DNA from: a candidate division TA06 bacterium
GTDB taxonomy: Bacteria > Ratteibacteria > UBA8468 > MWAK01
DNA: 14,764 nt
Direction of reading: 5' to 3'
Assembly: GCA_022704925.1 (NCBI GenBank)
Contig: JAKJFK010000019.1
Coordinates: 1 to 14,764, forward strand
Shown here: piece by piece, positions 1 through 7,278 of the stretch
Numbering within the stretch: the first letter of the stretch is position 1
Layout of the letters: each line of letters opens with the position of its first letter
Position numbers and translations under genes: made by a program
Notes under the pieces: generated by a model
What the model was told of the DNA's origin: nothing
Seen by the model: only the letters and a program-made list of their open reading frames with translations
Database searches by the model: none

Positions 1-60
1 GGGCTGGCCGACCGCTTGTATGAAGGCAACCCGAACTTGACGCGGCCAGCCGGACCTTGA
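1..60 (+). CDS. 3' end of an unidentified plus-strand gene (partial)
   Basis: Frame 1 is open from the left edge to a TGA at 58-60 and reads GLADRLYEGNPNLTRPAGP, ending 6 nt before the stop codon of the convergent TPR gene. That tail-to-tail spacing is what a real gene end would give, but only 19 codons are visible and I do not recognise the family. The same stretch holds a 9-bp inverted repeat (GGCTGGCCG near 2-10 and CGGCCAGCC near 42-50), so part of it may instead be non-coding structure. The call rests on position and the open frame only. Confidence 0.35.
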   Translation, partial: GLADRLYEGNPNLTRPAGP

Positions 61-66
61 ACGGCC

Positions 67-1227
67 TTATTTTCCGGCCATCAGGTTTAAAATCTCTTCG
101 GCCGTTCCCTTTACCCCCGCGGCCGGTCCCCTGGCCTTGATGAAATCCTCGAGGTCCTGTCGCCCCGTCGCGATCACCTGGCCGTCACCTTTTTGACGGG
201 CCGCTTTGACCGCTTTCCGGTAGGTTTTGAGCGCCTCTTTATCGCGCCCCGCGGCGAGGTTGATCAGCCCCCGGTTGAAGAAGATGACCCGGGCCGGTTC
301 CTTGCTCAACCCGATCGCCCGGTCGGTATATTTCAGCGCGTGCCTGTAATCGCCGACCAGGAAATACAACCAGCCCAGCTCCCAGCAGATAATATATTCG
401 TCGAATTCAGGCGGTTTCTTCTCCAGCGCCTTCCGGTACAAGGGGATGGCGTCGTCGTTCCGGCCCTGCTTGAGCAGGGCGAAGGCCCAGTTGGCGTATC
501 CCATCCAATACTCCTCGCGGATTTCCAGCGCTCGTTTGGCCGCCTCGATGGCCGCCTCCGGCTGGCCGACGTGGGTCAGGGCGCAGGAGAGCGACGCCTG
601 GTCCTCGGCATCCCTCGGCTTGACCCGGAGCAGATGCCGGTAGGCCTCCACCGCCTCCCGGTATCGGCCGAGCTCCATGCAGGCCGTGCCCAGGTTGTGC
701 CAGGCGCTGGCGGAGTCGGGGTCGAGCTCGACCGCTTTCCGGCCGGCCGCCGCCGCCTTTTCGTACTGGCGGAGATAGATGTGGAGTCCGCTCAGGGTGG
801 CGTAGAAATCGGCGTCATCGAGATTGAGGCGGATCGCCTGCTCGGCGACCTTGATCCCTTCCCCGTATCGGCCGAGTTTCATATAGGCGATGATCAGGTT
901 GCGGTAGGCCAGGAGGAAATCCGGTTGAATCCGGATCGCCTTTTTGTAGGCCGCCAGGGCTTGCTTCTCCTGCTTGAGTTTGCCATAAACGTTCCCCTGG
1001 TTGTAGTGGGCTGCGGCAAATTCGGGGTTGAAGCACACCGCTTGTTTGTAGGCCGCCAGGGCTTTTTTATTCTGGCCCAACTCTTCATGGGTCAGCCCCA
1101 GGTTGTTATAAGCATCCGAGAGCACGCCGTAAGCGCCATCCAGGAGCTGGCGCGCCTTTTCTTTTTCCAAGGCGATGCGGACGGTCTGCTCGCCAACCCC
1201 TCCACGCCCTTTTTTCAGCGTTTTCAT
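67..1227 (-). CDS. TPR-repeat protein, last gene of MerR-VIT/VWA operon
   Basis: 386-residue protein made almost entirely of tetratricopeptide repeats. About nine 34-residue helical hairpins run from roughly residue 33 to 350, with typical signatures such as AAYKQAVCFNPEF, AAYKKAIRIQPDF and AGRKAVELDPDS. TPR arrays are protein-binding scaffolds, so a role as partner or assembly factor for the VIT/VWA protein encoded just upstream is an inference from context. No signal peptide or membrane segment is visible, and the N-terminus (MKTLKKGRGGVGEQ) is basic, so the product is probably cytoplasmic. The ATG at 1227 follows a purine-rich GGGGGA about 7 nt upstream and starts 18 nt after the stop of the VIT/VWA gene, consistent with one transcript. 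The repeats are much more diverged than those of the second TPR gene at 5468-7018, so the two are not a recent duplication. Confidence 0.9.
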   Translation of the reverse strand: MKTLKKGRGGVGEQTVRIALEKEKARQLLDGAYGVLSDAYNNLGLTHEELGQNKKALAAYKQAVCFNPEFAAAHYNQGNVYGKLKQEKQALAAYKKAIRIQPDFLLAYRNLIIAYMKLGRYGEGIKVAEQAIRLNLDDADFYATLSGLHIYLRQYEKAAAAGRKAVELDPDSASAWHNLGTACMELGRYREAVEAYRHLLRVKPRDAEDQASLSCALTHVGQPEAAIEAAKRALEIREEYWMGYANWAFALLKQGRNDDAIPLYRKALEKKPPEFDEYIICWELGWLYFLVGDYRHALKYTDRAIGLSKEPARVIFFNRGLINLAAGRDKEALKTYRKAVKAARQKGDGQVIATGRQDLEDFIKARGPAAGVKGTAEEILNLMAGK

Positions 1228-1245
1228 TTTTCAGTCCCCCGGTTT

Positions 1246-3558
1246 TTACGCGTTCGACTGCTTCTCCAGCCCGGCGGCATAATTCTTCGACCAGGCCAGC
1301 AGATCTTTGCCCCCGGCGATCAGCGGCGCCTTCCCGGCCGCCGCCTTGAGCCACTTCCGGCTCTTCGCCAGCGCGGCGAACCAGGTATCCCTATCCTGGA
1401 AAAACCGGCGGTTCAGCAGTTCCATGACCACCGCCGTCCAGATGATGGTGAATGTCTCGTTCTCCGTCTCCGGCCCGCCTCCGGCCGCCGCCAGGAGCTC
1501 CTCCCTGCCTATCCCGAGCTCCCAGGCCACCTCATCGTCGAAATCGAGGCCGCCCGCCTTCCGCTGCAGGGCGAGTATCTTGATGATCAGCGGATCGCCG
1601 CCCGGCGCTTTCCTCATGAGTGGAACGGCGGCGTTAGACGGCATAAACCGCCGAGCGGTTTTCTTAGCTGCTCGTTTAGCTGGCGGACGGCACGGAAAAC
1701 AACAGGCTTTTTTCTTGCCATACATTTTGTGCGAGTCGGCCGCCAGTATGAACGAGACCTTATCCATTCCGTGCCAGCCGGCCGTCAGCATGACCGGGAC
1801 CTTCCGGAGTTCCATCGCGCCGGTCTCCTTCTCCCCGGCCGCCCGTTTTTCGATCCCGACGTAACTGGCGAAGCTGGAGAGCAGGCCGTACTCCTTCGAC
1901 AGCTTGACGACCTCCGGCTGCACCGTCTTCTTTTTCCGCCCTTCCTGGCGGGACCCTGTCTGGTCGCCGCCTTCCTCCAGGTCCCGGATGCGCTCCCGCG
2001 CCCAGAGGACCGGGATGGCGTTGCCCTCCGCCTTGACCGTCTCGACCGGGAGCGTCCATTCCTGCGCGGCGCCGTTCACTCGTCCCCTGAGGGTTATCCG
2101 TTCCAGCCGGTCCGGGTTGCCAGCGACCTTTACGAAAATCGCGCCGGTCCGCCCCGGGAAGAAGACCATTTCCGCCGGCGCCTGGCGGCTTTCCATCCGG
2201 CCGGTCTCGACGACGGCGGCCTCGAGATAATCCCCGAATGTCTTGCCGAAGAGATTGAGCATCTTCGGCTCGATCCGCTCCCCCGGATGGACGAATTCGG
2301 CCAGGCCGCCCCCGGCCAGGGCCAGCCGTTTCAGCAGGAACTCGTTCGGCCCGTACCCGATGCCGATGGCGGAGAACTTAATCCTTTCCGCGTTCTTCCC
2401 GACCAGCTCCGCCAACCGCTCCTCGTTTCCGACCTGGCCGTCGGTGATGAGAATGACGAAGCGCTTGCGCCCTTCCCCGGCCGCTCCCCGGCAGGCGTGT
2501 TCCAGCGGGGCGTACATCTCGGTGCCGCCCAGATCGGCCTCCGTGTTGGAAACGTATTTCAGCGCCTGGTCGAGGCTTTGGTCGCCGTATTCGATCGGCC
2601 TGTCGAAGAGGTGCGCAAAGGAGGAGCCGAACCGGTATATGTTGAAGTAAGACCCGGCGTCCATGGATTTCAGGCAGATCTCGAGCGCCTTCTTCGCCTC
2701 GGCGATCGAACTGCCGCTCATCGAGCCGGAGCAGTCGAGAATGAAGATGATCTCGCTCCCGCTCGCCGGGCCGCCCGGGGCATCTTCCGCCTCCGCCAGC
2801 GTGAAATCAACCAGGATAAAATCGCCGCAACGGTAGGCCCGGTTGGAGAACCCCGCCTGCCTCCGCATCACCAGCACGAAATCGCGGTCCAGCTTGACCG
2901 ACTCGACGCCGAAGGCCACCTTTGCCGATTCGCCCTCCATCCCGACGCTGATCGGGTGGCTCGGCGATTCGATCGCTTCCAGGCCGCCGCGGTTACCGAT
3001 CTCGAGGCTTATCGAGATTCCGTACGGGACGTCGAGCGCGTAGCGGGGGTTGACCAGGTCGTTCACCGGGATGCCCGCTTCATCCGGCTGGTCGGCCGGG
3101 AGATAGCGCGGCGAGATGGTGGTCGGCAGCACGAAACGGATTTCGCGGCCGTCCGCGTCCAGGGTCTCGACGTACTCGGTCTCCACCACCACCTCGGTCT
3201 CCGGTTTCACGTTCCCGACCGAGAGGGTGAAGATGTTCGGCCGTTCCTGGTCCAGCAGGAAGCCGCCGTCTCCTTCGGCGAGGGCCCGGTCATACTTTTC
3301 GAAGGCCTCGTCGCGCGCCTCGACCGAGCCGACGATCGTTTTTTCGCCGACCCGGATGGTGAAGCCGCAGACGGCCGCCGCCTCCGGCAGCGGGAACTTG
3401 TAAACCGCCTCGATGGCCTTCTTCTCGCGGTTGACGAACCGCTGGCAGACGCGGATGCGGGCGGTGCGCCCGGTAATGGTGCCGGTCGCCTTTACCCCGA
3501 CCAGCGGGATCGGCTTCTGTCCGGTCGAAAAAAGCCCGCACTCAAGTAATTCGCGCAT
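1246..3558 (-). CDS. VIT and von Willebrand factor A domain protein
   Basis: 770-residue protein with the inter-alpha-trypsin-inhibitor-heavy-chain layout. An N-terminal VIT domain covers about residues 1-135 (VCQRFVNREKKAIEAVYKFP, then a region typical of the family). A VWA domain covers about 270-440 with a complete MIDAS metal site: DCSGS (D275, S277, S279), GGTEMY (T346) and ITDGQ (D373). The C-terminal ~330 residues include a Lys/Arg/Ala-rich stretch and a helical tail as in other bacterial VIT/VWA proteins. Such domains bind ligands through a divalent cation; the bacterial role is poorly known. I see no signal peptide, so it is probably cytoplasmic. I chose the ATG at 3558 because the AGGAGG lies about 4 nt before it; the GTG at 3561 is almost on top of that site. 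TGATG makes it overlap the MerR stop by one base, implying translational coupling. Confidence 0.93.
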   Translation of the reverse strand: MRELLECGLFSTGQKPIPLVGVKATGTITGRTARIRVCQRFVNREKKAIEAVYKFPLPEAAAVCGFTIRVGEKTIVGSVEARDEAFEKYDRALAEGDGGFLLDQERPNIFTLSVGNVKPETEVVVETEYVETLDADGREIRFVLPTTISPRYLPADQPDEAGIPVNDLVNPRYALDVPYGISISLEIGNRGGLEAIESPSHPISVGMEGESAKVAFGVESVKLDRDFVLVMRRQAGFSNRAYRCGDFILVDFTLAEAEDAPGGPASGSEIIFILDCSGSMSGSSIAEAKKALEICLKSMDAGSYFNIYRFGSSFAHLFDRPIEYGDQSLDQALKYVSNTEADLGGTEMYAPLEHACRGAAGEGRKRFVILITDGQVGNEERLAELVGKNAERIKFSAIGIGYGPNEFLLKRLALAGGGLAEFVHPGERIEPKMLNLFGKTFGDYLEAAVVETGRMESRQAPAEMVFFPGRTGAIFVKVAGNPDRLERITLRGRVNGAAQEWTLPVETVKAEGNAIPVLWARERIRDLEEGGDQTGSRQEGRKKKTVQPEVVKLSKEYGLLSSFASYVGIEKRAAGEKETGAMELRKVPVMLTAGWHGMDKVSFILAADSHKMYGKKKACCFPCRPPAKRAAKKTARRFMPSNAAVPLMRKAPGGDPLIIKILALQRKAGGLDFDDEVAWELGIGREELLAAAGGGPETENETFTIIWTAVVMELLNRRFFQDRDTWFAALAKSRKWLKAAAGKAPLIAGGKDLLAWSKNYAAGLEKQSNA

Positions 3559-3947
3559 CACTCCTCCTTTTTGTTTAACATCAGCCTGGCCGCCCGGACG
3601 ATCCGGCGGATGGCGGCGCCGTCCGTTTCTTCCCGTTCCCGGTCCACCTGGAGCTCAACGCCGGGCGCGATGAGATAACCGACCCGGACGTTCCGGGGAA
3701 TGGCCTCCTCCATCGGCACGGCCTTCTCCGCGGCCGCCAGCGACTTGATGGCCGCGATGCGCGTCCCTTTTTCCTGCAGGGCGCGGATCTCCTTCAGTTT
3801 ATCCAGGTGGCTGTCGAAATAGAAACCGCCCCGCCCCCGGCCCGCCGGCGGCTCGATCAGCCCCTCCTGGACGTAATACCTTATGGTTCTCAGGGAATAC
3901 CCGCTTTTTTCGGAGAGCTGGTAGATCGTGTATTTCTTCATTTTCAT
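3558..3947 (-). CDS. MerR-family transcriptional regulator
   Basis: 129-residue regulator. The N-terminal winged helix-turn-helix is clear at residues 4-40 (TIYQLSEKSGYSLRTIRYYV), followed by the family's wing (QEGLIEPP, then a Gly/Arg-rich turn and FYFDSHLDKLKEI) and a coiled helix to about residue 75. The last ~50 residues have no recognisable effector domain and no cysteine pair for metal binding. It is first in an operon with the VIT/VWA and TPR genes, so it probably controls them and itself. MerR proteins bind dyads between -35 and -10, and one is present in this promoter. The start is ATG 3947; another in-frame ATG lies two codons later (ATGAAAATG). No ribosome binding site precedes the start, and the -10 is only 6 nt away, so the message appears leaderless. 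Confidence 0.9.
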   Translation of the reverse strand: MKMKKYTIYQLSEKSGYSLRTIRYYVQEGLIEPPAGRGRGGFYFDSHLDKLKEIRALQEKGTRIAAIKSLAAAEKAVPMEEAIPRNVRVGYLIAPGVELQVDREREETDGAAIRRIVRAARLMLNKKEE

Positions 3948-3953
3948 GCCACT

Positions 3954-3982
3954 ATATTAACACTTAACTGTCGTTTTGTCAA
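3954..3982 (-). promoter_or_regulatory. Sigma-70 promoter of the MerR operon, predicting a leaderless mRNA
   Basis: On the minus strand the -35 is TTGACA (3982-3977), the spacer is exactly 17 bp and the -10 is TAATAT (3959-3954). Only 6 nt (AGTGGC) separate the -10 from the ATG at 3947, so a start point 7 nt downstream of the -10 falls on the A of the start codon. The match to consensus is strong and the AT-rich stretch stands out from the GC-rich surroundings. Leaderless transcription is an inference from the spacing. Confidence 0.8.
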
Positions 3983-3985
3983 GTG
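3961..3985. promoter_or_regulatory. Candidate MerR autoregulatory operator dyad
   Basis: Read on the minus strand, CACTTGAC-N9-GTTAAGTG is an inverted repeat with 7 of 8 positions complementary; it covers the -35 hexamer and most of the spacer of the MerR promoter. It resembles the general form of HspR-type sites (CTTGA arms separated by a short spacer), but with a longer gap. A third half-site-like ACTTGA lies at 3995-4000. Binding by the MerR product is inferred from position and dyad form. Confidence 0.5.
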
Positions 3986-4068
3986 GGGTTTAATACTTGA
4001 TAAATAAAGGATTTATGCGTTCTGCTCCCTCGGCCTTTTTTCCCCTTCGGCCGCGATTTTACTGTCAT

Positions 4069-4109
4069 AAAAAACCGCCGGCGCCGGGAGGAGCCGCCGG
4101 GGGCGTTTT
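4069..4109. terminator. GC-rich hairpin with A and T tracts between divergent promoters
   Basis: CCGCCGGCG (4075-4083) can pair with CGCCGGGGG (4095-4103) with one mismatch around an 11-nt loop. Six A residues (4069-4074) lie on one side and four T (4106-4109) on the other. On the minus strand the stem is followed by T6, the form of an intrinsic terminator, and on the plus strand by T4. No gene reads into it from either side, so if real it would insulate the two divergent promoters or be a relic. No ORF in 3986-4179 looks coding. Confidence 0.35.
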
Positions 4110-4179
4110 CGGAGCAACCCGGCCAGGGACGGTTCAGGAAACGCCGGGGCCCGGCTCCCATCCGCCCCGGTCTCTTTAG

Positions 4180-4208
4180 TTGACAAATTTTAAAGAAAAT
4201 AGTATAAT
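4180..4208 (+). promoter_or_regulatory. Perfect consensus sigma-70 promoter of the XRE/ImmA gene
   Basis: TTGACA (4180-4185) and TATAAT (4203-4208) are both perfect hexamers separated by exactly 17 bp, in a short AT-rich patch within GC-rich DNA. The start point should be near 4215, giving a leader of about 16 nt before the ATG at 4231. This places the -35 over the TTG that would otherwise allow a longer reading frame from 4180, and so decides the gene start. An unimproved consensus promoter this strong would normally need a repressor; the XRE domain of the gene itself is the obvious candidate, by inference. Confidence 0.88.
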
Positions 4209-4230
4209 TGTAAACAGAGGATATGAAGCC

Positions 4231-5352
4231 ATGAAGAACAACGGACTGCGGCAAATGCGCCTCGCGCGCGGCCTCTCCCTGGCCGGCCTGGCCGAGGAGC
4301 TGGGCGGCCTGGTCACGCGCCAGGCCCTCCACAACTATGAGCGGGGGCTCTCCCGGCCCTCCCCGGAGGTCGCGCGGCGCCTGACCCGCGTCTTCGGCCT
4401 GGACCCCTCTCTTTTGAACGGCCGCCGGGAACGGCCGATCCACTGCGTGCCGGCCGGGTACCGCCATTACGCGGGAATCACCCAAAAGGAGAAGAAGCGG
4501 ATCGAGGCGGCCATGCTGCAGGCCCTCGAGGCGCGCCTCCGCGTCCAGTATCTTCTTTACCCGGCCGCCGGCGGCCGGATGCCGCCGGCCATCTCCGTCC
4601 GGGACGCCGTCCAGGCCGAGGCGGCCGCGGCCGAAATCCGGCGCCGGTGGGACCTGGGGCGCGGCCCCATCGCCAGCATGACCGGGCTGCTCGAGGAAAA
4701 GTTCATCCACGTGATCGAGATGGAGACCGACGATCGTTTTGACGGGGTGGCGGTCACGATCCGCGACGCAAAGGAAAAAAGCGTCGGGGCGGCGGTCGTC
4801 AACCGGGTCGGCGTCTGCGGGGAAAGGGAACGGCTCAGCCTTAGCCACGAACTCGGCCACCTCGTGCTGGATGTGCGCGGCGGCGACGAGGAGCGGACGG
4901 TCTTCCGCTTCGCCGGGGCCTTTCTCGCGCCGGCCGAGGCGCTTTACGCCAGGCTGGGCCGGAAACGCTCCTGCCTCCAGGCCGAGGAACTGCTCATCCT
5001 AAAGCGCCACTTTGGAATCAGCCTCCAGGCCCTCTTGTTCCGCCTCTACCACCTGGACATCATCAACCGGTCTTATTTCGACTGGTGGTACCGGGAACTC
5101 AGCGCCCTGGGCTGGCGGAAACGCGAGCCGGAAGAAATCCCCCGGGAGCGGCCCCAGTGGCTGCGCCAGGCGGTCTTGCACGCCGTTTCGGAAGGCCTGC
5201 TCACCGGCCGCGACATCCGCCGGATCTTCGCCGCCTCCCCGGAACGGGAGACGGTCTCCGGCTTCCTCGACCGGGCCGCCTTCAAAAAACAGGGACGCGC
5301 GGAACGCCGCCGCCGCATCCTCGAGGCGACGGGCGGCCGGCTTCAACCATAA
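4231..5352 (+). CDS. XRE helix-turn-helix / ImmA-IrrE metallopeptidase regulator
   Basis: 373-residue two-domain protein. An N-terminal Cro/C1-type helix-turn-helix spans about residues 5-60 (LRQMRLARGLSLAGLAEELG, then RQALHNYERGLSRPS). An ImmA/IrrE-type zinc peptidase domain follows, with HELGH at 206-210 in LSLSHELGHLVLD and E236 in FLAPAE, about the spacing of the third zinc ligand in IrrE. The C-terminal ~100 residues are basic and helical. Proteins of this class act as phage-type or stress regulators, and the peptidase typically cleaves a partner repressor. The ATG at 4231 is used because transcription begins after the TTG at 4180; GAGG at 4217-4220 is a modest ribosome site. The last 24 codons lie in the 109-bp repeat found again at 7210. 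The natural operon partner is probably the gene at 7292. Confidence 0.9.
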   Translation: MKNNGLRQMRLARGLSLAGLAEELGGLVTRQALHNYERGLSRPSPEVARRLTRVFGLDPSLLNGRRERPIHCVPAGYRHYAGITQKEKKRIEAAMLQALEARLRVQYLLYPAAGGRMPPAISVRDAVQAEAAAAEIRRRWDLGRGPIASMTGLLEEKFIHVIEMETDDRFDGVAVTIRDAKEKSVGAAVVNRVGVCGERERLSLSHELGHLVLDVRGGDEERTVFRFAGAFLAPAEALYARLGRKRSCLQAEELLILKRHFGISLQALLFRLYHLDIINRSYFDWWYRELSALGWRKREPEEIPRERPQWLRQAVLHAVSEGLLTGRDIRRIFAASPERETVSGFLDRAAFKKQGRAERRRRILEATGGRLQP

Positions 5353-5389
5353 GGAGGGCCTGATGGGAACCTGGACATACCTGAGCCCG
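5281..5389. repeat. 109-bp direct repeat, copy 1
   Basis: This stretch matches 7210-7318 at 108 of 109 positions, always at an offset of 1,929 bp. It spans the last 24 codons of the XRE/ImmA gene, the 10-nt gap with its AAGGAGG, and the first 9 codons of the downstream gene. The only difference is T at 5350, which forms the ImmA stop codon (TAA), against C at 7279. Similarity stops abruptly at both ends. It is far too long for a transposon target duplication, and no inverted repeats or transposase flank it. Confidence 0.97.
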
Positions 5390-5416
5390 ACCTGTATGCC
5401 AACGGCTTCGCATTGA
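5363..5416 (+). pseudogene. Truncated 5' stub of the YwqK-like gene
   Basis: Begins with the same ribosome site and start as the intact gene at 7292. It reads MGTWTYLSP for nine codons and then diverges (TCMPTASH) to a TGA after 17 codons. The break coincides with the end of the 109-bp repeat, so this is the interrupted start of the ancestral downstream gene rather than a designed small protein. It may still be translated because the ribosome site is intact. In another frame the divergent tail reads DLYANGFALNRGR before a TGA, which could be the end of a different donor gene; that is only a guess. Confidence 0.75.
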
Positions 5417-5467
5417 ACCGGGGCCGCTGAAGCGCCCTTAAATTTCATGATTTCAAGGAGCTGAAAA

Positions 5468-7018
5468 ATGGACCAGGAAAAGGCAATCGCATTATTGAAC
5501 CAGGCAGGCAAAAAGGCCTATCTTGAGGAGAAATTTGAAGAGGCGCTGGCGTCCTGTGAAAAGACGCTTGAACTGGATCCCGACGATATCGAGGCCTTGT
5601 ATAATAAAGGGCTTGTGCTTTGCCGGCTCGATCGGTTTCATGAGGCGCTGGAGGTCTGCGATAAGGCATCCAGGTTGCGTCCTGATAAGGGCATCATTTT
5701 TATTGTCAAGGGGTTTGCGCTCGACAGTCTGGAACGGTTTAACGAGGCTTTGGCCGCCTATGAGAAGGCGCTCGAGCTGGATCCGGAGGATGCCGATACC
5801 TGGGAGAAGAAAGGAAACGCGCTTTACAATCTGGGCCGGTTTAAGGAGACGCTGGCCGCCTACGAAAAGACGCTCGAGCTGAACCCTAAGCAGGTCAATG
5901 CCTGGCGTAAGAAAGGTGATGCGCTTTACAATCTGGACCGGCTTAATGAGTCGCTGGCCGCTTGGGATACGGCGCTCGAACTGGATCCGAAGGATGATGC
6001 GATCTGGTATAACAAGGGATGTTTATTTGGCCGGCTCGGCCGGTTCAACGAGGCCCTGGCGGCCCTTGAAAAGTCGATTCAGCTGAATCCGAAGGATGCC
6101 GATGCTTGGAGGAAAAAGGGGGTCGTGCTTTGTGATCTGGGCCGTTTTAAAGAGGCCCTGGCGGCCTGCAACAAGGCGATCAAACTGGATTCGGAAAATA
6201 TTTTGACCTGGGTTATCAAGGGGGCCATCCTTGAAAATCTCGGCCGGTTTAAGGAGTCGCTGGCCGCCTGGAATAAGGCGCTCGAACTGGACCCGGAGCA
6301 GGCCAATAGCTGGAAGAATAAAGGTGATGCGCTTTACAATCTGGACCGGTTTAAAGCGGCCCTGGCCGCTTGGGAGAAGTCACTCGATCTGGATCCGAAG
6401 CAGGCCGATACCTGGAAGAAGAAAGGGGACGCGCTTTACAATCTGGGCCGGTTTAATGAGTCGTTGGCGGCCTACGAGAAGGCGCTTAAGCTGGATCCAA
6501 AAAATGGCGCGGCCTGGCATAGCAAAGGACTTGTGCTTCATGAGCTTGGCCGGTTTAAGGCGGCGCTGGCCGCCTATGAGAAGGCGCTCGAGCTGGATCC
6601 GAAGCATGCCGATACCTGGTACCAGAAAGGATATCTGCTTTACAGCCGCCGCCGGTTTAAGGAAGCGCTGACGGCCTATGAGAAGGTAGTAAAGTTGAAT
6701 CCAAAGGATGCCGCGGCCTGGAACAACAAGGGGCGCCTGCTTGGCCGGAGCGGCCGGTTAAAGGCGGCCCTGGCGGCCTTTGAACGGTCGCTTGAACTTG
6801 ATCCGAAAGACGAGGATGTTTGGCACAGCAAGGGGCGGGCGCTTTATGGGCTCGGTCGGTTCAAGGAGGCGCTGCCGATTTTTGAAAAGGCTCTTAAATT
6901 GAACCCAAAGAACGTTCACGCCTGGCACAACAAAGTGCTTACGCTGGAAAAACTCGGCCGGTTCAAGGATGCGCGGGTGGTGCGCGAGCAGGCCAGCCGG
7001 AAGGGCTTCTCTTTTTAA
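5468..7018 (+). CDS. 15-unit TPR-repeat protein in the inserted cassette
   Basis: 516-residue protein composed of fifteen consecutive 34-residue tetratricopeptide repeats with no other domain. Typical units end in AYEKALELDPED or AAWEKSLDLDPKQ, and most begin with a Trp-x-x-Lys-Gly pattern followed by a Leu-Gly-Arg-Phe turn. The repeats form a regular superhelix able to bind partner proteins; no partner is identifiable and no signal peptide is present. Several units share runs of DNA sequence (for example GCGCTTTACAATCTG at about 5818, 5920, 6328 and 6430), showing recent expansion by internal duplication. Codons look noticeably AT-richer than those of the flanking genes, which together with the flanking 109-bp direct repeats suggests acquisition. 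The ATG at 5468 follows AAGGAG by about 8 nt. Confidence 0.93.
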   Translation: MDQEKAIALLNQAGKKAYLEEKFEEALASCEKTLELDPDDIEALYNKGLVLCRLDRFHEALEVCDKASRLRPDKGIIFIVKGFALDSLERFNEALAAYEKALELDPEDADTWEKKGNALYNLGRFKETLAAYEKTLELNPKQVNAWRKKGDALYNLDRLNESLAAWDTALELDPKDDAIWYNKGCLFGRLGRFNEALAALEKSIQLNPKDADAWRKKGVVLCDLGRFKEALAACNKAIKLDSENILTWVIKGAILENLGRFKESLAAWNKALELDPEQANSWKNKGDALYNLDRFKAALAAWEKSLDLDPKQADTWKKKGDALYNLGRFNESLAAYEKALKLDPKNGAAWHSKGLVLHELGRFKAALAAYEKALELDPKHADTWYQKGYLLYSRRRFKEALTAYEKVVKLNPKDAAAWNNKGRLLGRSGRLKAALAAFERSLELDPKDEDVWHSKGRALYGLGRFKEALPIFEKALKLNPKNVHAWHNKVLTLEKLGRFKDARVVREQASRKGFSF

Positions 7019-7058
7019 GCGTTGTCGGGGTGGGGGCGGCATATCAACGGAGGCTCAA

Positions 7059-7205
7059 ATGAGAAAAGCGACCAGGCAGGAACAGGAAGCGATGGAAGGG
7101 ACATCCATAGGGCTGATGTCGAAAAAAGAGCCGGATTTATTGCGGGCGCCTCGGAAGAGACAAAAAAGGAAGAAGCCGGCCGGGCGGAATTCGGGAAAGC
7201 GATAA
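7059..7205 (+). CDS. Small basic ORF downstream of the TPR gene
   Basis: 48-codon frame beginning at an ATG preceded by ACGGAGG with a 5-nt spacer, a better ribosome site than several real genes here have. The product is Lys/Arg-rich (APRKRQKRKKPAGRNSGKR at the C-terminus), has no recognised domain, and ends 4 nt before the second 109-bp repeat. It could be a genuine small nucleic-acid- or protein-binding peptide, or the start of a gene cut off at the cassette junction. I cannot tell which; coding status rests on the ribosome site alone. Confidence 0.35.
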   Translation: MRKATRQEQEAMEGTSIGLMSKKEPDLLRAPRKRQKRKKPAGRNSGKR

Positions 7206-7209
7206 CGAA

Positions 7210-7278
7210 TTCAAAAAACAGGGACGCGCGGAACGCCGCCGCCGCATCCTCGAGGCGACGGGCGGCCGGCTTCAACCA
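7210..7278 (+). pseudogene. Remnant of the 3' end of the XRE/ImmA gene
   Basis: Encodes FKKQGRAERRRRILEATGG and the following RLQP in the ImmA frame, identical to the C-terminus of the intact protein, but detached from the rest of the gene. The stop codon has been lost (CAA instead of TAA at 7279-7281). Nothing upstream in this frame belongs to ImmA. It is a leftover of the cassette insertion and probably serves only to carry the ribosome site for the next gene. Confidence 0.8.

Noticed and set aside
193-3549. Very long open frame (over 1,100 codons) on the plus strand, antisense to the TPR and VIT/VWA genes
   Set aside because: It spans two unrelated genes and their boundary, shows no domain, and its Arg/Pro/Leu/Val-rich composition is what the complement of GC-rich codons gives.
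4180-4230. Longer start of the XRE/ImmA gene at the TTG
   Set aside because: That TTG is part of the -35 hexamer; transcription begins near 4215, after it.
3979-4860. 293-codon minus-strand frame across the XRE/ImmA promoter and gene start
   Set aside because: It is antisense to a gene with clear HTH and HELGH motifs, crosses a consensus promoter, and has low-complexity Asp/Gly/Arg/Pro content.
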